Positions 38,101 to 49,606 are shown, counted from the first letter of the stretch. The stretch: 64,000 bases of DNA from Globodera rostochiensis (GCA_018350325.1 JAEVLN010000015.1:1734762-1798761); one strand, 5' to 3'. The notes: generated by a model not told the origin, from the sequence alone. A program made the numbers and translations.

Positions 38101-41100
38101 TTTTGCGTTCCCGCGTGGCTTTAGTCGCCAGAAGGTCAGTGTTGGTGGAAGCAATTTTTGACAACAAAAAAAGTCAATTTCCTAAACGCATTTAATGGCA
38201 TGCGCGAAAAATGCCGTTTTTACCCAACCGATCGATTTGCAGGTGCTCCCTGTGGCGAGTTCGGATCGGTGTTTTTAATGTGCTGGACGAATGGAATTTG
38301 AGTGGCTGCGCGGAAGAGAGCACTGCGCTTGTCCGAGTCCGCGTGCTCAGACACTTTGCTGGCCTCGACGATTCAATGGCACCCCCTCCGGCGTATCCGT
38401 CTTCAACTCTTTCCGACTGCGTCTTCCTCTCCACCGCCATCTCGCCTTTCCTCCGTTCGCCTTTCACCACTGTCAGAATTGACGAAAACAAAATGCCGTC
38501 GGATGAGCCGCTCGTTCGTGCCGGACTGCTTCCAGAAGATGAGGGAGAAGGGTCGGCTTCCATCGAGTTCGAGATGGAGGGAGCCTTGCAGGAGATGTTC
38601 CGACTGGACGTCCGGAAAGGGATCGTTCGAATGGCACGGGCAATGGACAGAGAGAGGGACGGGGGACGGCATCGCGTGACAATTTGGGCTCGAGCCGGGC
38701 TGAAGAAGACGAAAATGCCGTGCGTTTTGGAGGTAAGCCTTTTGTTGAAAAACGGGCACTGATCGGTGAATGGCATTTTCCTCCGTTTTGGGTGATCGTC
38801 AATGACGTCAACGACAACGCCCCCCGTTTTGGGCACATTCTGCACTTTGTTTGTGCCGAACTGAATGAAATAAGCAAAAGCCGTCGCCCCATTTCCCTTT
38901 CAGTCCCTCAAAAGGTCCTCCCCCGTCGGCTCTGTCGTGTTCAAAGTCCAAAGTGAAGACCCGGACTTGGCCGAAAATGCTCGCAATTGGTTTTCGTTGG
39001 ACGGCGCGGGTGGGGGAGAGGAAAAAACGCCCTTCGCCATCGACAAATGGACGGGAGAGATGAAGCTGATCAGCGAATTGGGCAAGGTAAATCGGAGGAC
39101 TCAAAACTTAGCAATCCCCGAAATGTTTTTTTAAATTTTAATTATTGCATTTTACATAACGCCAATTTGTGTCGAATTGACTGTCCGTTCCGTTCAGAAA
39201 AGCGCCTTTCGACTGGGCGTCACCGTTCAGGACGCGAAATGGCGCGTCCACAGCATTATGACAGTGCAAATTGTTGAAGATGAAAGTGAACGAAGAGCAT
39301 CTACAGCGTTCGACTCGGCTTCTGATTTTGTCGACTTTGTGTTTTGTGGGAAGGACGGGGGAGAGGAAAAGCCCGATGATGCTGAGAAAGTTGCTGAGGG
39401 GGAAGAGGTAGTCGAGTTGGGCAGGGTCAAGGGTCGTTGTTGCTCCACCGGAGCTGGGCCAGTAGTCGGATGGGCATGGACCAAACACGTGGGGACGGAA
39501 ACGGCAGTGATCGCCGACCGGAGGCTGTTTAGACTGTTGGAGAACGGCGACGGCATGGCGAAGAGAGAGGCGAGTACGCCTTGGACACCGTTCTTGAACC
39601 CTCATTTATCGTCATGTTTCAGCTTTCTCTCTTTTGTGTCGATGGAAATGACCGCCGAACCGTTCGTCTTCATTGGAACGGCTCTTCCGACACTTTCGAG
39701 CCGACGACCGTTCCCCCCTCTGATCAATCCTATCAGCCGACCCCAATTCAGCTCATAATCCAACCGTCTTCTGCTTATAATTTGTCTTCCGAAACTCTTC
39801 CGCCATCTTCAATTCCCTCCCTTCTCGTTCGCAATCTGTCAACAACGGCCGAAGTCGGACGAGTAATTGTGGCTAATGGAGAAGCGACTGTGCAGGAGAC
39901 TGATCAGGCCGAAACAAATTGGCACTTTCAATTGGAACAGTTTGATCAGCCGTGGATCCGAGTAGACGAACGGAGTGGCATTATCAGTGTGAATGGATCG
40001 GAGATCCGCCGATGTGATGATGGGCATTGGAAGGATGAAAAGAAGAAGCTGATTGGAGTGAGAGTGACGGACGAAAGAGAGGAGAGGGTGGGAGTGATCA
40101 GCTTCAGGTGCACTTTTATATTCAAATTTTCTGGTGCTTTTCGGCTTCAAATATCAATTAACAGCCCAATTTAGACTGTTCTTGCCATCGTGCCCTTCTC
40201 TTTCTTCCCCTCCAAAATTCGTCCGTCGCTTTTGGCACTTTTCCGTCCCGCGCCATTCCCCCGCCGGCACAATTGTGGGTCAACTGCGAATTCGGCCCCA
40301 ATTGAACGTCATCAACAACGCCTTTCAAATTGTGATGGATGCAAAGTCCGCGAAAACATTTCGCATTGATCAGCGGACGGGCGAATTGATCATCCGGAAG
40401 GAAAAGAATGGACAAAAGGAGGAAAGTGAAGAGGATGAACGGAAGAAGGTGAAGGAAGAACGTCCAATGGCAACAAATGTTTTGGTGGCAATGATCGGAA
40501 GGGACATGGCTTATGACAGGTGAAATGCCATTTTTATCCATTCAAAATGGCACCCCTTCCCCCCAGCAGATGCACCGTCCGGGTGTTCTTCTCCGACCGT
40601 CTCCCCCCCTGCCTCGTGTTCCCCTCCGCCCGCTACTCTGTCCGGTTGTCCTCCGATGCTCCTGACCAGACGGTTCTGCTCCGGTTCGACATCGTCCTTC
40701 CCACGGGGTTCAGAATTGTGTTGAACAAAAATGCCGGCGGCGACATTTGGGTATGAAAGCCATTCATTCATTGTTCGGCCGGTCCATTCAAACGGTGTCC
40801 GTCCCGCCGACCTTTGCAGGCGCCGTTTTGCTTCCTGCCCCGCTCGCCCTCCGTCCTGTCGCTGTGCTCGCCCCTGCCGCTTTTGCTCCCCCCGTCCACA
40901 GTCTCTCGCTTTTCCCTCCATCTCGTCCACCCTTCCGGCCGCATTTGCTCCCGTTCTTCCGTCTCCGTGCACATTTTGTCCACTCCTCCGGAACCGATCC
41001 GCTCGGCCGTCCTCCCCGGAGGGGTCGGATTTGTGCGGAGGAACGCGCTTCCGGGGCAAAATGTCCTCCAATTTCGGAATGGTTTCGGCGGCCCGTTTGA

Positions 41101-44100
41101 GATATCGGACGAACGTATGGACGAGGTGCATTTAATGCTTCTGCGAATGTGCACCCTCCCCCCCCCCTCAAGCTCTTCCGGCTTCATCCTTCCAGCGGTG
41201 TCCTGTCCATCCGAACGTCGCTGAGAAAGGAGCGATCATCTCTCTTCCCAATTCCCGTCCGATCTCCAAATCGAACTTTCCTCCTTTTCGTTGTATTGGA
41301 AGATGAAAGGGTAAATGCCGACAATGCCAACAACGCTTCCTCCGACGGCATAATCAAAGTTTCGCTTCCGATCATTTCTTCCGTTTCGTCGGGAAATGGA
41401 AAGCCGCAAGAATTGCCTTTGTTGGCACCAGAATATTCTTCCGGTCGGCGGCAATGTGTGCCGGCATCGCAAAGATTGGGCAGTGAATTGGCATCGACGG
41501 CAACGGTCTGGTGGCCTATTCCTGAACATTCCGGTTGATTAACCATCATCATTTTATGGCAATTCAGGTCAGCGCCAATTGCTCGCTCCTCCTCCCCCCG
41601 TTGGCCTCCTCCGTACCCCCCGGAATTGTCGCATTGGGCAGCGATTTGTCGCTTCACATTCACTCGCTTGACATAGCCCAAATTCTTCCTTTTCTCGTCG
41701 AACTCCGGATGTACAGCAGCACAACAGTTTTGGGCACTATTTTGGAGGCAATTGAACGAGCAGTGCCGGATCTGGTTAGTGGCATTGGCCCGTTCCATAA
41801 GGGGGGGGGGGGGCCTTTGCTTATCCGATGCTTAAACCTCTGAAGGGACTTTTTGTGCCGTTCGTCCTCTCGGACACGTCCCTCCCATTCGGCCTCCGCC
41901 GTCTCCTCATCGCCTTCCGCGACCCGAACGGGAAGATTTTGCCTCAAACAGAAGCAATTCGTGTCTTGCAGCATTTTGCCGTCACTATCCCTGAAATGGT
42001 GGCCAATGTGTGGGATTACCGGGCGGAGGAGAGTGTATTTCGGATGGAAGCGGCGGAGGACGGCATTTTGAACTGTTTGGAGGGCCGGACGACTGTCGGC
42101 ACAACGCAAAAAGTGTGGGCACCGTTTAAATTGGACGAAAAGTAACCACCGACCGATTAAATCATTTGCCACAATGTCTTCTGCCACAGTTGCCTTCGCT
42201 TCACCAGCCTTTCCGGCGGCAGAAAGCCGTCGGAGTCGGAGGTCGAACTCAACGAGCAGGTCGGCCCCGCCATGCTCTCCTTTCTGCCCTCCAAGAGTGG
42301 GGACAACTTCGGCTTCGTCCGACTCTCCGGCGTTCTGTTTCCCCGGGTTCGACGCGTCTCCCTCCAATTCCTCACCACACAATCCGTCAGTCACCCAAAT
42401 TCTAAAGCCTTCGAAAAGCTTTCTTTCTTCTGTCAGAGTGCCCTGCTTCTTTACCTCGGTGCCGATACATCGGCCTCCCAATTTATCTCCGTCGATCTGA
42501 TCAACGGCAAAGCCAGACTGAATGTGCCGCTTCAGAGTCGCATGCTCGACAAATCCGTCAACGACGGCAGTGAGTCTCTGAATACATTAAAAATATTTGC
42601 CCTCTCTCAAAACGCAGAATGGTGGCATTTGGAATTGAGTTGGACCGAGCGCCGACTTTCTTTGGCATTGGCCGAGTGCCGGACGGAAGACGACCAAAGT
42701 GGGGACGAATGTCCGCAAACGGAAGAGAGCACTGACCAAAACTTGCGGGCCCAACTTCTGCTGGAGGACAATTCACTACTACAGTATGTGCTTCTTGTTG
42801 GAGCAGCTACCGTATCCCACCCTCACGAAGCAGTGCCCCCTCTGCTTCTCTGTCCCATGTCATTCTCGGCGACATCTCCGCATTTCCCGACCTTCTTCGA
42901 CTTCCTGGACGAGCTTCAGCCTTTTCCTTCATCGGCTGCCAGCGACGTATTGCCATCGACGGATTCGATTTGGACGAGGATTTGAACATTTTGGAGGAGC
43001 AATTCGACCAGTTCAGGGCTGAGGTCTGTCAGCTTTCATTGAGTCCTCCGATTTATTTCATTCAATGGCCTCTAACAATCACTTCCTGACAGATCAACGG
43101 CACCTCCTCCGATTGTCCGTTAATTGAAAGTGTGCGTAAGGAATGGTCAAGTGTTTGCCATCGAGAGGATGCCTTGAGGGCGTGCCGGGACGGAGTTTGT
43201 GTGCCGGAGAGCAGAGAGTCCTTTACGTGCCAATGCACAAACCAGGGCGAAGCAGCCAATTGTGCGCAAGGTGAGAGAGAGGGAGACAAAGATGCTTTTC
43301 CTATGCTTTAAATCCCCCCCCCCTCAGCTTTTCCTATGCTTTAAATCCCCCCACCTCAGCTTTTTCTATGCTTTAAATCCCCCACCTCAGCTTTTCCTAT
43401 GCTTTAAATCCCCCCACCTCAGCTTTTCCTATGCTTTAAATCCCCCCACCTCAGCTTTTCCTATGCTTTAAATCCCCCCCCCCTCAGCTTTTCCTATGCT
43501 TTAAATCCCCCCACCTCAGCTTTTCCTATGCTTTAAATCCCCCCCCCCCCTCAGCTTTTCCTATGCTTTAAATCCCCCCCTCAGCTTTTCCTATGCTTTA
43601 AATCCCCCCACCTCAGCTTTTCCTATGCTTTCAAATCCCCCCTTCCCCCCCCCCCTCAAAAGGTCTCTTCGCCGTTTCCGTACGTCTCCGCCCTCTCCGC
43701 TTTGTCCTCGCTGCCCGCACATTCCGTCGCCTGTCCTTTGTTCCGCTGGCCGGCAACCGCGTCCACAGCCTTCCCCGCTCCGCGCCCGCCCATCTCGGGG
43801 AGGACGACGACGCCCGGGGGGTTGATGGACATAATTCGTTGGAATTGGATTTTCATAGCCCGCCGGACGCGGCAATTTCGAATTTTGGAGAGGAGGCACT
43901 TTTGTGCATCGAATTCGAACACTCAATGCTGCTAATATCGCTGGAGGTGATTTTACTTAATTAAACTTTATCAAAGATAACAAACCGAACCCGAAAGCAT
44001 TTTCGATCGGTTCGAATTGAATTAAAATCGTTTTTGTCTTCAGCAAGCGAATGATGTCACTTCTCTGAATTTCTTTCTTCTCCGTCGACACAATAAAACC

Positions 44101-45138
44101 GAGGCTCGTCGGCCGTCAAATCCCTTCACTTTTCGCTTGACTACCAACAGTTCTATGCCGTCGTTGAACAATGTATTTTGGCATCGGATGGCCATGGATA
44201 TGTCGCCGGACGCAAAAACGGTCATCAGAAGGGACAAATTTGTGAATTAAATTCAAAATAATTCGCTAAAGCCAACAAATTGACTATCTTTGATTGATCT
44301 TCTTCAGCTCCGTCTCCAACTTGATGACGTGGAATCCATTCACCAGGCGCCCTTCCCGAATTTGTTCCCCCTTTTGCTTTCTGCTGAGCTTAAGTCGCTT
44401 TCATTGGGTGCCTCCTGCAGTCCGCCGGAGTCGACAATGCCGGCCTTCCGGGGATGTGTTCGACGCTTTCTGGTCAACAACCAGTTGCAACAAATCCATC
44501 CCCAAATGGACTCGATGCCGGAGCATAGGAGGGTTTGTTTGAGGATTCCGACCGAATAAAGACTTTTATTTCGGCATTCCCCCACCTCCCGCCGCCACAC
44601 CGGTCGTTGTTTCCCGTTTAAGGTCCTACGGCTGCTCATTGAGGGCAATCCGCCGGAGGTACTGCCCGAATTGTGCGTCTCCAATGGAATGGCTAATGGC
44701 ACAAACCCCGCGGCGGCCGTGGCCGTCCTTTCCTTTCTCCTCGCCTCCCTTCTTTTGGGCATTATTGCCATTGTGTCACGGAGACGGAAGAGAATTCGCC
44801 ATGGGAAGGACAAAATGGCCGAGAGGTCGTTGGCTTCAGCGGCGCGACCTCCGACGATTAGCGAAGAGAGGGGACCCAACCCGAAAAGGGCCCCCTCGGG
44901 GGGAAGGCGTTCGGGACTGGCCGTCTCGCCCGACACTTTCTCCTCGCTCGGCTTCAGTTACTCCTCGACGTTGTCCCGCCATTCCGACACAATTGAGCCC
45001 GGCGTCGAGCAGGTCGGTCGAAAGTTTGGCTTATCAGCCGCCACCTCTCCGATGAATCCCGGCTTTGTTCCCCCGCAGAATTATGTGAACTTCACAGCAA
45101 CAAAAATCGCCAATGATGGCGGAGAAGCAAATGCATAA
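26066..45138 (+). CDS. Large Fat-like cadherin (many cadherin repeats, EGF-like, laminin G, one TM)
   Basis: A huge cell-surface adhesion protein. The start ATG at 26066 opens a signal peptide (MLLLLFFLHLPSCSA). A 42-nt intron (26166-26207) joins VE to ECPLGSPVLRL, a cadherin-repeat start. Calcium-linker motifs recur: DVNDNAPTF (about 26550), DANDNAPCF (27097), DVNDHFP (28515), DVNDKVPQF (28915), DANDWAPQF (36607), DQDDNRPEL (36964), DVNDNAPRF (38806), with further diverged repeats between. Near 43130-43270 is a Cys-rich EGF-like segment (CVPESRESFTCQC), then a laminin-G-like region (43664-44560), then a TM helix (VLSFLLASLLLGIIAIV, about 44725-44775) followed by RRRKR. The cytoplasmic tail is about 120 residues. 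This layout resembles C. elegans CDH-3 (Fat-like) more than classical HMR-1, but I did not align it. At least three introns are filled by tandem arrays. Many exon ends are approximate. Confidence 0.88.
30443..31986 (+). repeat. 30-copy satellite of about 51 nt filling a cadherin intron
   Basis: The anchor GGCCATTAGACTAATTAGAA occurs 30 times, each followed by a short purine stretch, GACTTCAGAGAAGTC, then TCGACCCG and a C-run. Units are about 50-53 nt; length differences lie in the C-run. A variant GACTTCAGATAAGTC loses one palindrome arm base and recurs in five copies or so. The intron donor is GTAAGT at about 30426, just before the first unit. The likely acceptor is the CAG of the last GACTTCAG, since reading on from AGAAGTCTTCGACCC enters the next cadherin repeat in frame. 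Confidence 0.96.
35455..36253 (+). repeat. G-run minisatellite, 23 copies, in a cadherin intron
   Basis: The core GTGCCAACAACCCCTGGGGG recurs about 23 times, separated by 5-18-base G-runs and GAGGA. Two sub-types alternate irregularly: GAGGAGAGTGCC and GGAGTGCCTGCC. The array lies between the exon ending DMRDADRT (donor near 35442) and the exon starting SELLAFVDPFW (acceptor near 36328). No frame contains a stop on either strand across most of it, so long artificial open frames arise. Confidence 0.95.
43288..43655 (+). repeat. 32-nt minisatellite with acceptor-like units in a cadherin intron, 11 copies
   Basis: The core TTTTCCTATGCTTTAAATCC followed by a C-run and CTCAGC repeats 11 times. 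It fills the intron between the EGF-like exon (donor GTGAGA after TGTGCGCAAG near 43270) and the laminin-G exon starting GLFAVSVRLRPLRF near 43663. Each unit carries a pyrimidine tract plus CAG, like a nematode 3' splice site. Confidence 0.94.
44710..44775 (+). other. Transmembrane segment of the cadherin
   Basis: Codons for VLSFLLASLLLGIIAIV followed at once by SRRRKR. A hydrophobic span with a basic stop-transfer sequence places the laminin-G side outside and the last 120 residues inside the cell. Confidence 0.9.
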
Positions 45139-45593
45139 ACAGTGAAACGGACGGATGACGGGAATTATTACAAATGGAAAAACGGGTTTTAAACAGAGTT
45201 TTTGATATTTTGTGTACATAATTATTTGCATCTGCTCAAATCCAATTGGCCAAACAATAAAAGTTAAATGTTTATTGACTTAAATTTTAATTTGTTTACA
45301 ATTCATTATCACATTTTAATATATTCACGCGTAAACGTGGACTTGTTCAGCTACAGTTTTTTTAACTGAGCAAGTAAATAGGGGGGAAAGGGTCAGCATT
45401 TTAAATTAATTCATTACGCCAAAAATCGAAATTGATTCATTACGCCAAAAATCGATTGATTCATTACGCCAAAAATCGAAATTGATTCATTACGCCAAAA
45501 ATCGGAATTCAAAAAAGCAGGCAAAACAAAAAATCTCGAAACCCAGGAAAAAATTGCTGACTACTTACCTAATTACTAATAATTATAGGGTCG
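45139..45593 (+). other. Spacer between cadherin and INO80E, with polyA signal and short repeat
   Basis: An AATAAA at about 45256-45261 lies about 120 nt after the cadherin stop. From about 45405 to 45504 there are four copies of a roughly 25-nt unit containing ATTCATTACGCCAAAAATCG. A TTATAG acceptor-like site ends at about 45588, five or six bases before the next ATG. Confidence 0.75.
45405..45504 (+). repeat. Short tandem repeat, about 25-nt unit, four copies
   Basis: ATTCATTACGCCAAAAATCG repeats four times with AAATTG or ATTG spacers. It lies about 100 nt upstream of the INO80E start. Confidence 0.9.
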
Positions 45594-47473
45594 ATGCAAC
45601 TGCCACAAGTTCAACATTCTAATCCGGCTCAACAACAACCGCAACGAACGACTCCGCACAGTCCAGCGACCACTACGGCGCCGTCAACTCCAAGCCAACA
45701 GTTGCAGCAACGGGCCCATGTTCCATACCATCAACAACAACATTCACAACATTATCCCTTGCAGGCTAACCCATCGCAGCTTCAGCAACATACTCGTCCC
45801 CAACATCAACAAAACATAAGACCAAGCCAGCATGCTTCTGGAGGAGTACAGCAGCAGCACTCTTCAGAACAGCAACTCCATTCAATGGGCGGACCGTCTC
45901 CGTTCCAATCCCAACCTCCAAGTGTTCAATCCTTCCAAGAGCAGGAGATGGGCGGTGTTGCAGGACCACCGCGACTTGCACATGGCCAACCCCATGTTTC
46001 GCATCAGCAAGTGGTGATGGGACAGCGACACTCGGGACATCCACCACAACAGCAACAACAACAAATGTTGGTCGGTCACCACCAAACTCAACAACAGCAT
46101 TCGACCACAATGCGAATTGAACAGTCTGGGTTTGTTCGATTAAATGAAAGCGTCCTGACATTTTCCATTTAGTCAGGTGATGCACATGCATCCGGCACCT
46201 CCGGCCCCGCCTCACCAACCCCAACGCATTTATGTACAACATTCCGTTCCGCCTTTGCCGCCCCAAAGTGTACAGCTTCCGCACGAGCCGCCGCTTCATC
46301 CGCCCCCTCCCCTTCCCCATTTGTACATCGGCTCACAACGTTTTGCTTCTTCAATAATGGCCGAAATGGAAGTGCAACCGAACGTTTCGCCCAAGCAAAA
46401 ATATCGGGACCTGAAGAAGAAATTCAAATACCTCGTTTACGTGAGTTTGACATGAGTGAAAGGGAATAAATTGGAGAGGGTTATGGCAAATTCACAAATT
46501 TTTTTTCACCTTTTTCTGGTGGAAACAAATAAATTTATTTGATTTTAGGAAAATGAGTATTATCAGGAAGAACTGAGAAACTTGCAGCGGAAGTTGCTTA
46601 AACTGTCGCGGGATAAAAACTTTCTTCTCGACCGTCTTGGCCAATACGAACAGCTCAGTGAGTCCAGCGACGATTCGGACGCTTCGACCAAAACGCTTGA
46701 GGAACGCGGCGTCGTAAAACAGAAAAAGTGATGCAATAAATTTGCATTTTTGTGACCGGTCCCGGGCGGGCTAGGCGAGTATTTTGGGGGTTGGTTGGTC
46801 ATTTGAACTGTTAAACATTAATTAAACGGACAATTGGAGAAATTATTATAAGGGTTTTAGGCTTTTAATCGTTGCCTTTTTTTGTTGTTTAGTCAAAAGC
46901 TAAAATATTAAGGAAGCCAAAACAGGCGCCCAACAGAAAAAGGGCCGCCCCAAACTCTGGCGGAGCCCCCGCGGGCCAACCAAAGCGCGTCGGTAGCAAA
47001 ACAACGCCAGCAAAGAGCAAAGGTTTATTTGATATTTAGTAGAGACCGGACAGAATTTTCCAGGACTCCTGATCCGGGATCCTGGTATTTTCGTCGAAAC
47101 ACCAGGATCAGGATATCCTGAAAAGCAGAATTTTTAATCCTGGTAAATCCTGCTCCTGGTCATTTCCAAAATCCTGATCCGGGGTTGGCCGACAATCGTT
47201 GGAAATATGCCATTTTTGTACATAAACTTCAATTCAGAGACGTCCAGAGAAGGGACAGTTCTTCGACTGCCGCAGTCGCAAATGAAGGAGGAGTTGGAGC
47301 AGTTCGGCGGCGAAAACATTGCCAAGCAGTGGGACGAATCGTTGGCCTCTCCGACGATGGCGCAAGTTCAACACCAAAAGCAAAGCGATGGGCGCGAGGA
47401 TTCAATGGAAAGTGTGGACAAAGTGAATGAAACAGCGAATTGTTCGGTGATCAGTGCGAATTCTGCGGAATAA
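45594..47473 (+). CDS. INO80E: INO80 chromatin-remodelling complex subunit E, with Q-rich N-terminus
   Basis: The diagnostic core is [13 protein letters not shown] (exon ending near 46440) joined to [20 protein letters not shown] and [14 protein letters not shown], then an acidic [10 protein letters not shown] run (46550-46690). This matches the conserved coiled-coil core of INO80E, a subunit of the INO80 nucleosome remodeller in the nucleus. Upstream lie about 270 residues: a glutamine/histidine/proline-rich exon (45594-46128) and a Pro-rich exon (from about 46175). Downstream exons give a basic Pro/Lys segment ([20 protein letters not shown], near 46905) and an acidic/Gln C-terminus ending ANSAE. 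The known family protein begins close to the core, so the long N-terminal extension is unusual. A further 5' exon cannot be excluded. Confidence 0.88.
47055..47185 (+). repeat. Cluster of CCTGATCC / GGATCAGG direct and inverted repeats in an INO80E intron
   Basis: Within one intron, CTCCTGATCCGGGATCCTGG, ACCAGGATCAGGATATCCTG, AATCCTGGTAAATCCTGCTC and AATCCTGATCC recur in both orientations, so the transcript could fold on itself. Looks like a decayed short repeat; origin unknown. Confidence 0.7.
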
Positions 47474-47602
47474 GCGATCGTTTATTTTGGCATGGCTTAA
47501 TTAAATGGCACAATTTGCCTTTATTTTGTCGATGAATGTTTTGAACATAGAGAATATTTTGTCGTGTGATTGATTGTTTTGAATAAACAAACTTTGGATA
47601 GA

Positions 47603-49238
47603 ATGTCACCAAAACAGTTCAAACTGACGAATTCGTTGTTTTCATTCAAACGCATTTCGCCGTCGCTAAGTGCCAAGAGGAAACTGACCACCGATGATGG
47701 CCTCGACAAAGCCTCACCACCAGAAAAAAAGCAGCAAATGTAATTCCGTTGTTATAGTTTCCAAAAAATCATTCCGTTAGTGGACTGCCGGTTACTACCG
47801 TCGTTGGTGACAATGGTTGGGAAGGTGTTCAGCAGAAATTGGAGGAGGAGGGGCGGCCCATCGCCATGCATAGGATGGAAGGTGGACACATTGTATTTTG
47901 CGAGAGGGTCCAAGCATTCTGGGAAAGGTATTCGACAAAACAACCGTTCCAACTTCAGAAAATCCAAGTCCGTCGCCAGCTTCGACTTCCTCCTCCTCTT
48001 CATGGCATCCCTTTTTGTGTTCACTGGTTGAGCCAACATGGCAAACACTGCTAGACAAGGAATTTAAAATGGAGTACATAAGGGCAATTTGCAGTTTTTT
48101 GGAAGAGCAGGACAAAAAGGTACGAAGCAGTACCGAACGTGTTGCACAACGTGAATGGTTTATGCCCTCCCCCCCCCCGTTTAGGGAGTTGCCGTTTTTC
48201 CGCCTCGTCAACTCATCTTTAATGCGTTCAATCTCACACCGTTCGACAAAATTCGCGTTGTTCTCATCGGTCGGTTTATCCCTTAGACCAGAACGCCCCC
48301 CCCCTTTCCCTTTATGCTCGACTTCTGCAGGTCAGGACCCCTACCACAACTTGCGACAGGTCATTTATTACTAGCAGTTTAACACTTTTATTGTTGAATT
48401 TAAAAGTCATGTTTTTGGAAGGTGTACGTTTTGGTTAAGTGCGACGTTTTCTTTGTTTTAGGCGCATGGCCTCTGTTTTTCCGTGCCAAATGGTGAGCCG
48501 ATGCCTCCGTCGTTGAAGAACATTTTCAAAGTTTGTTTCCCTTTTCTTGTTCTTTTTTCTCAATAAAAGCATTTTGTTAATTTAAGGAACTTTCCTCGGA
48601 ATTTTCGGACTTCACTTTGCCGAAACACGGTAAAACTGTTAACAATTTTGCCTAAATTTCCCAATCTCTGAAGGCACTCTCACAAAATGGGCCCTCCAGG
48701 GCGTCTTTCTTCTGAACGCGTCGTTGACAGTCGAGTGGGTTTATTGTTAATGAAGAGACAGACATTTCAGTCCCTTCACAAAATGAATCAGTCACTCTTT
48801 TAGAGCCCACAAAGCCAACTCTCACGCAAAAATTGGCTGGCATCAATTCACCGACGCTGTGATCCAACTGATCAGTGCCAAGTCCCGGTTTGGCGTCGTC
48901 TTTTTGTTGTGGGGCGGCTTTGCTCACAAAAAGGAATTACTCATCGACACGCAAAAGCATCGGATCATTAAGGCCTGTCCGATTTGACTGATCGGTGGGG
49001 GGGCTTCTTAGGAATAACGAAATTGGGGGAGTTTTGAGAGGGCTGTTCGGTTCCATCTCCGCCCCGTCCTGCTGCCCACCCTAATTAGTGTCCTCTTCAA
49101 CGATAATTATTTCTTTTGAAGACTGTCCACCCGTCGCCGTTTAGTGCCCACCGTTTCTTCGGTTGCAAATGTTTCTCCCAAACAAACGCGGCATTGGCGG
49201 AAATGGGCAGGGAACCAATCAAATGGACGGCACTTTGA
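47603..49238 (+). CDS. ung-1: Uracil-DNA glycosylase (UNG family)
   Basis: Removes uracil from DNA at the first step of base-excision repair. Family landmarks in order: WQTLLDKEFKMEYIRAICSF (about 48028-48090), VAVFPPRQLIFNAFNLTPFD (48187-48245), water-activating loop GQDPYHNLRQ (split near 48272/48332), AHGLCFSVPNGEPMPPSLKN (48460-48520), KWALQGVFLLNASLTV (near 48690), AHKANSHAKIGWHQFTDAV (near 48810), and VHPSPFSAHRFFGCKCFSQT (49124-49185), the histidine DNA-intercalation loop. It ends EPIKWTAL. The intron at 48973-49121 has a GC donor. N-terminal exons (47603-47740 and about 47760-48030) are less certain. The start MSPKQFKLTNSLFSFKRI resembles the UNG2 N-terminus with a degenerate PCNA-binding motif. 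Confidence 0.93.
48973..49121 (+). other. GC-AG intron in uracil-DNA glycosylase
   Basis: The exon must end HRIIK (AAG, 48970-48972) and resume TVHPSPFSAH (from 49122) to match the family. The intron therefore begins GCCTGT and ends TTTTGAAG. Reading through meets a stop at once (CPI then TGA), and the nearest GT gives the wrong frame. Confidence 0.85.
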
Positions 49239-49606
49239 TTTCACTTGGCCAAAACAACCGCAAAAATTGCTAACGAAATCAAATCACTCGCTCTCTTTCC
49301 CCCCCCCCCCACCAACCGACTGATCTCCTTGTTTTCGTTCGGATTCACTCATTTCATTCGCTTTTACTTACAAACGCTGATGTGATTTTGTGAATTTGCA
49401 CTAAATAAATTTTCGTCTTGGATTTCTCGCGGGGATAAAAGGGCTGTGAAATATCTTAAAAATAATTGAAAATTGGATTTTTAGGGTTGGCAATTAGGCT
49501 GGGGGCTTTATTTGTTTATGTTGATTGGTTTCAGTTTCAGTTTTATGCCCTCTTTTCTTCATCTCCGTTCCTTCTCCTTCTGATTGCTCAACGCTTTTCC
49601 TCCTCT
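49239..49606 (+). other. Spacer between convergent ung-1 and PTB genes
   Basis: The 3' ends of a plus-strand gene and a minus-strand gene face each other. A poly-C run lies near 49300-49310 and an AATAAA at about 49405 on the plus strand. No gene seen. Confidence 0.65.

Noticed and set aside
26066..45138. Classical (HMR-1/N-cadherin type) identity
   Set aside because: The tail shows no catenin-binding sequence that I can recognise, and the extracellular part is very long; Fat-like is the better fit.
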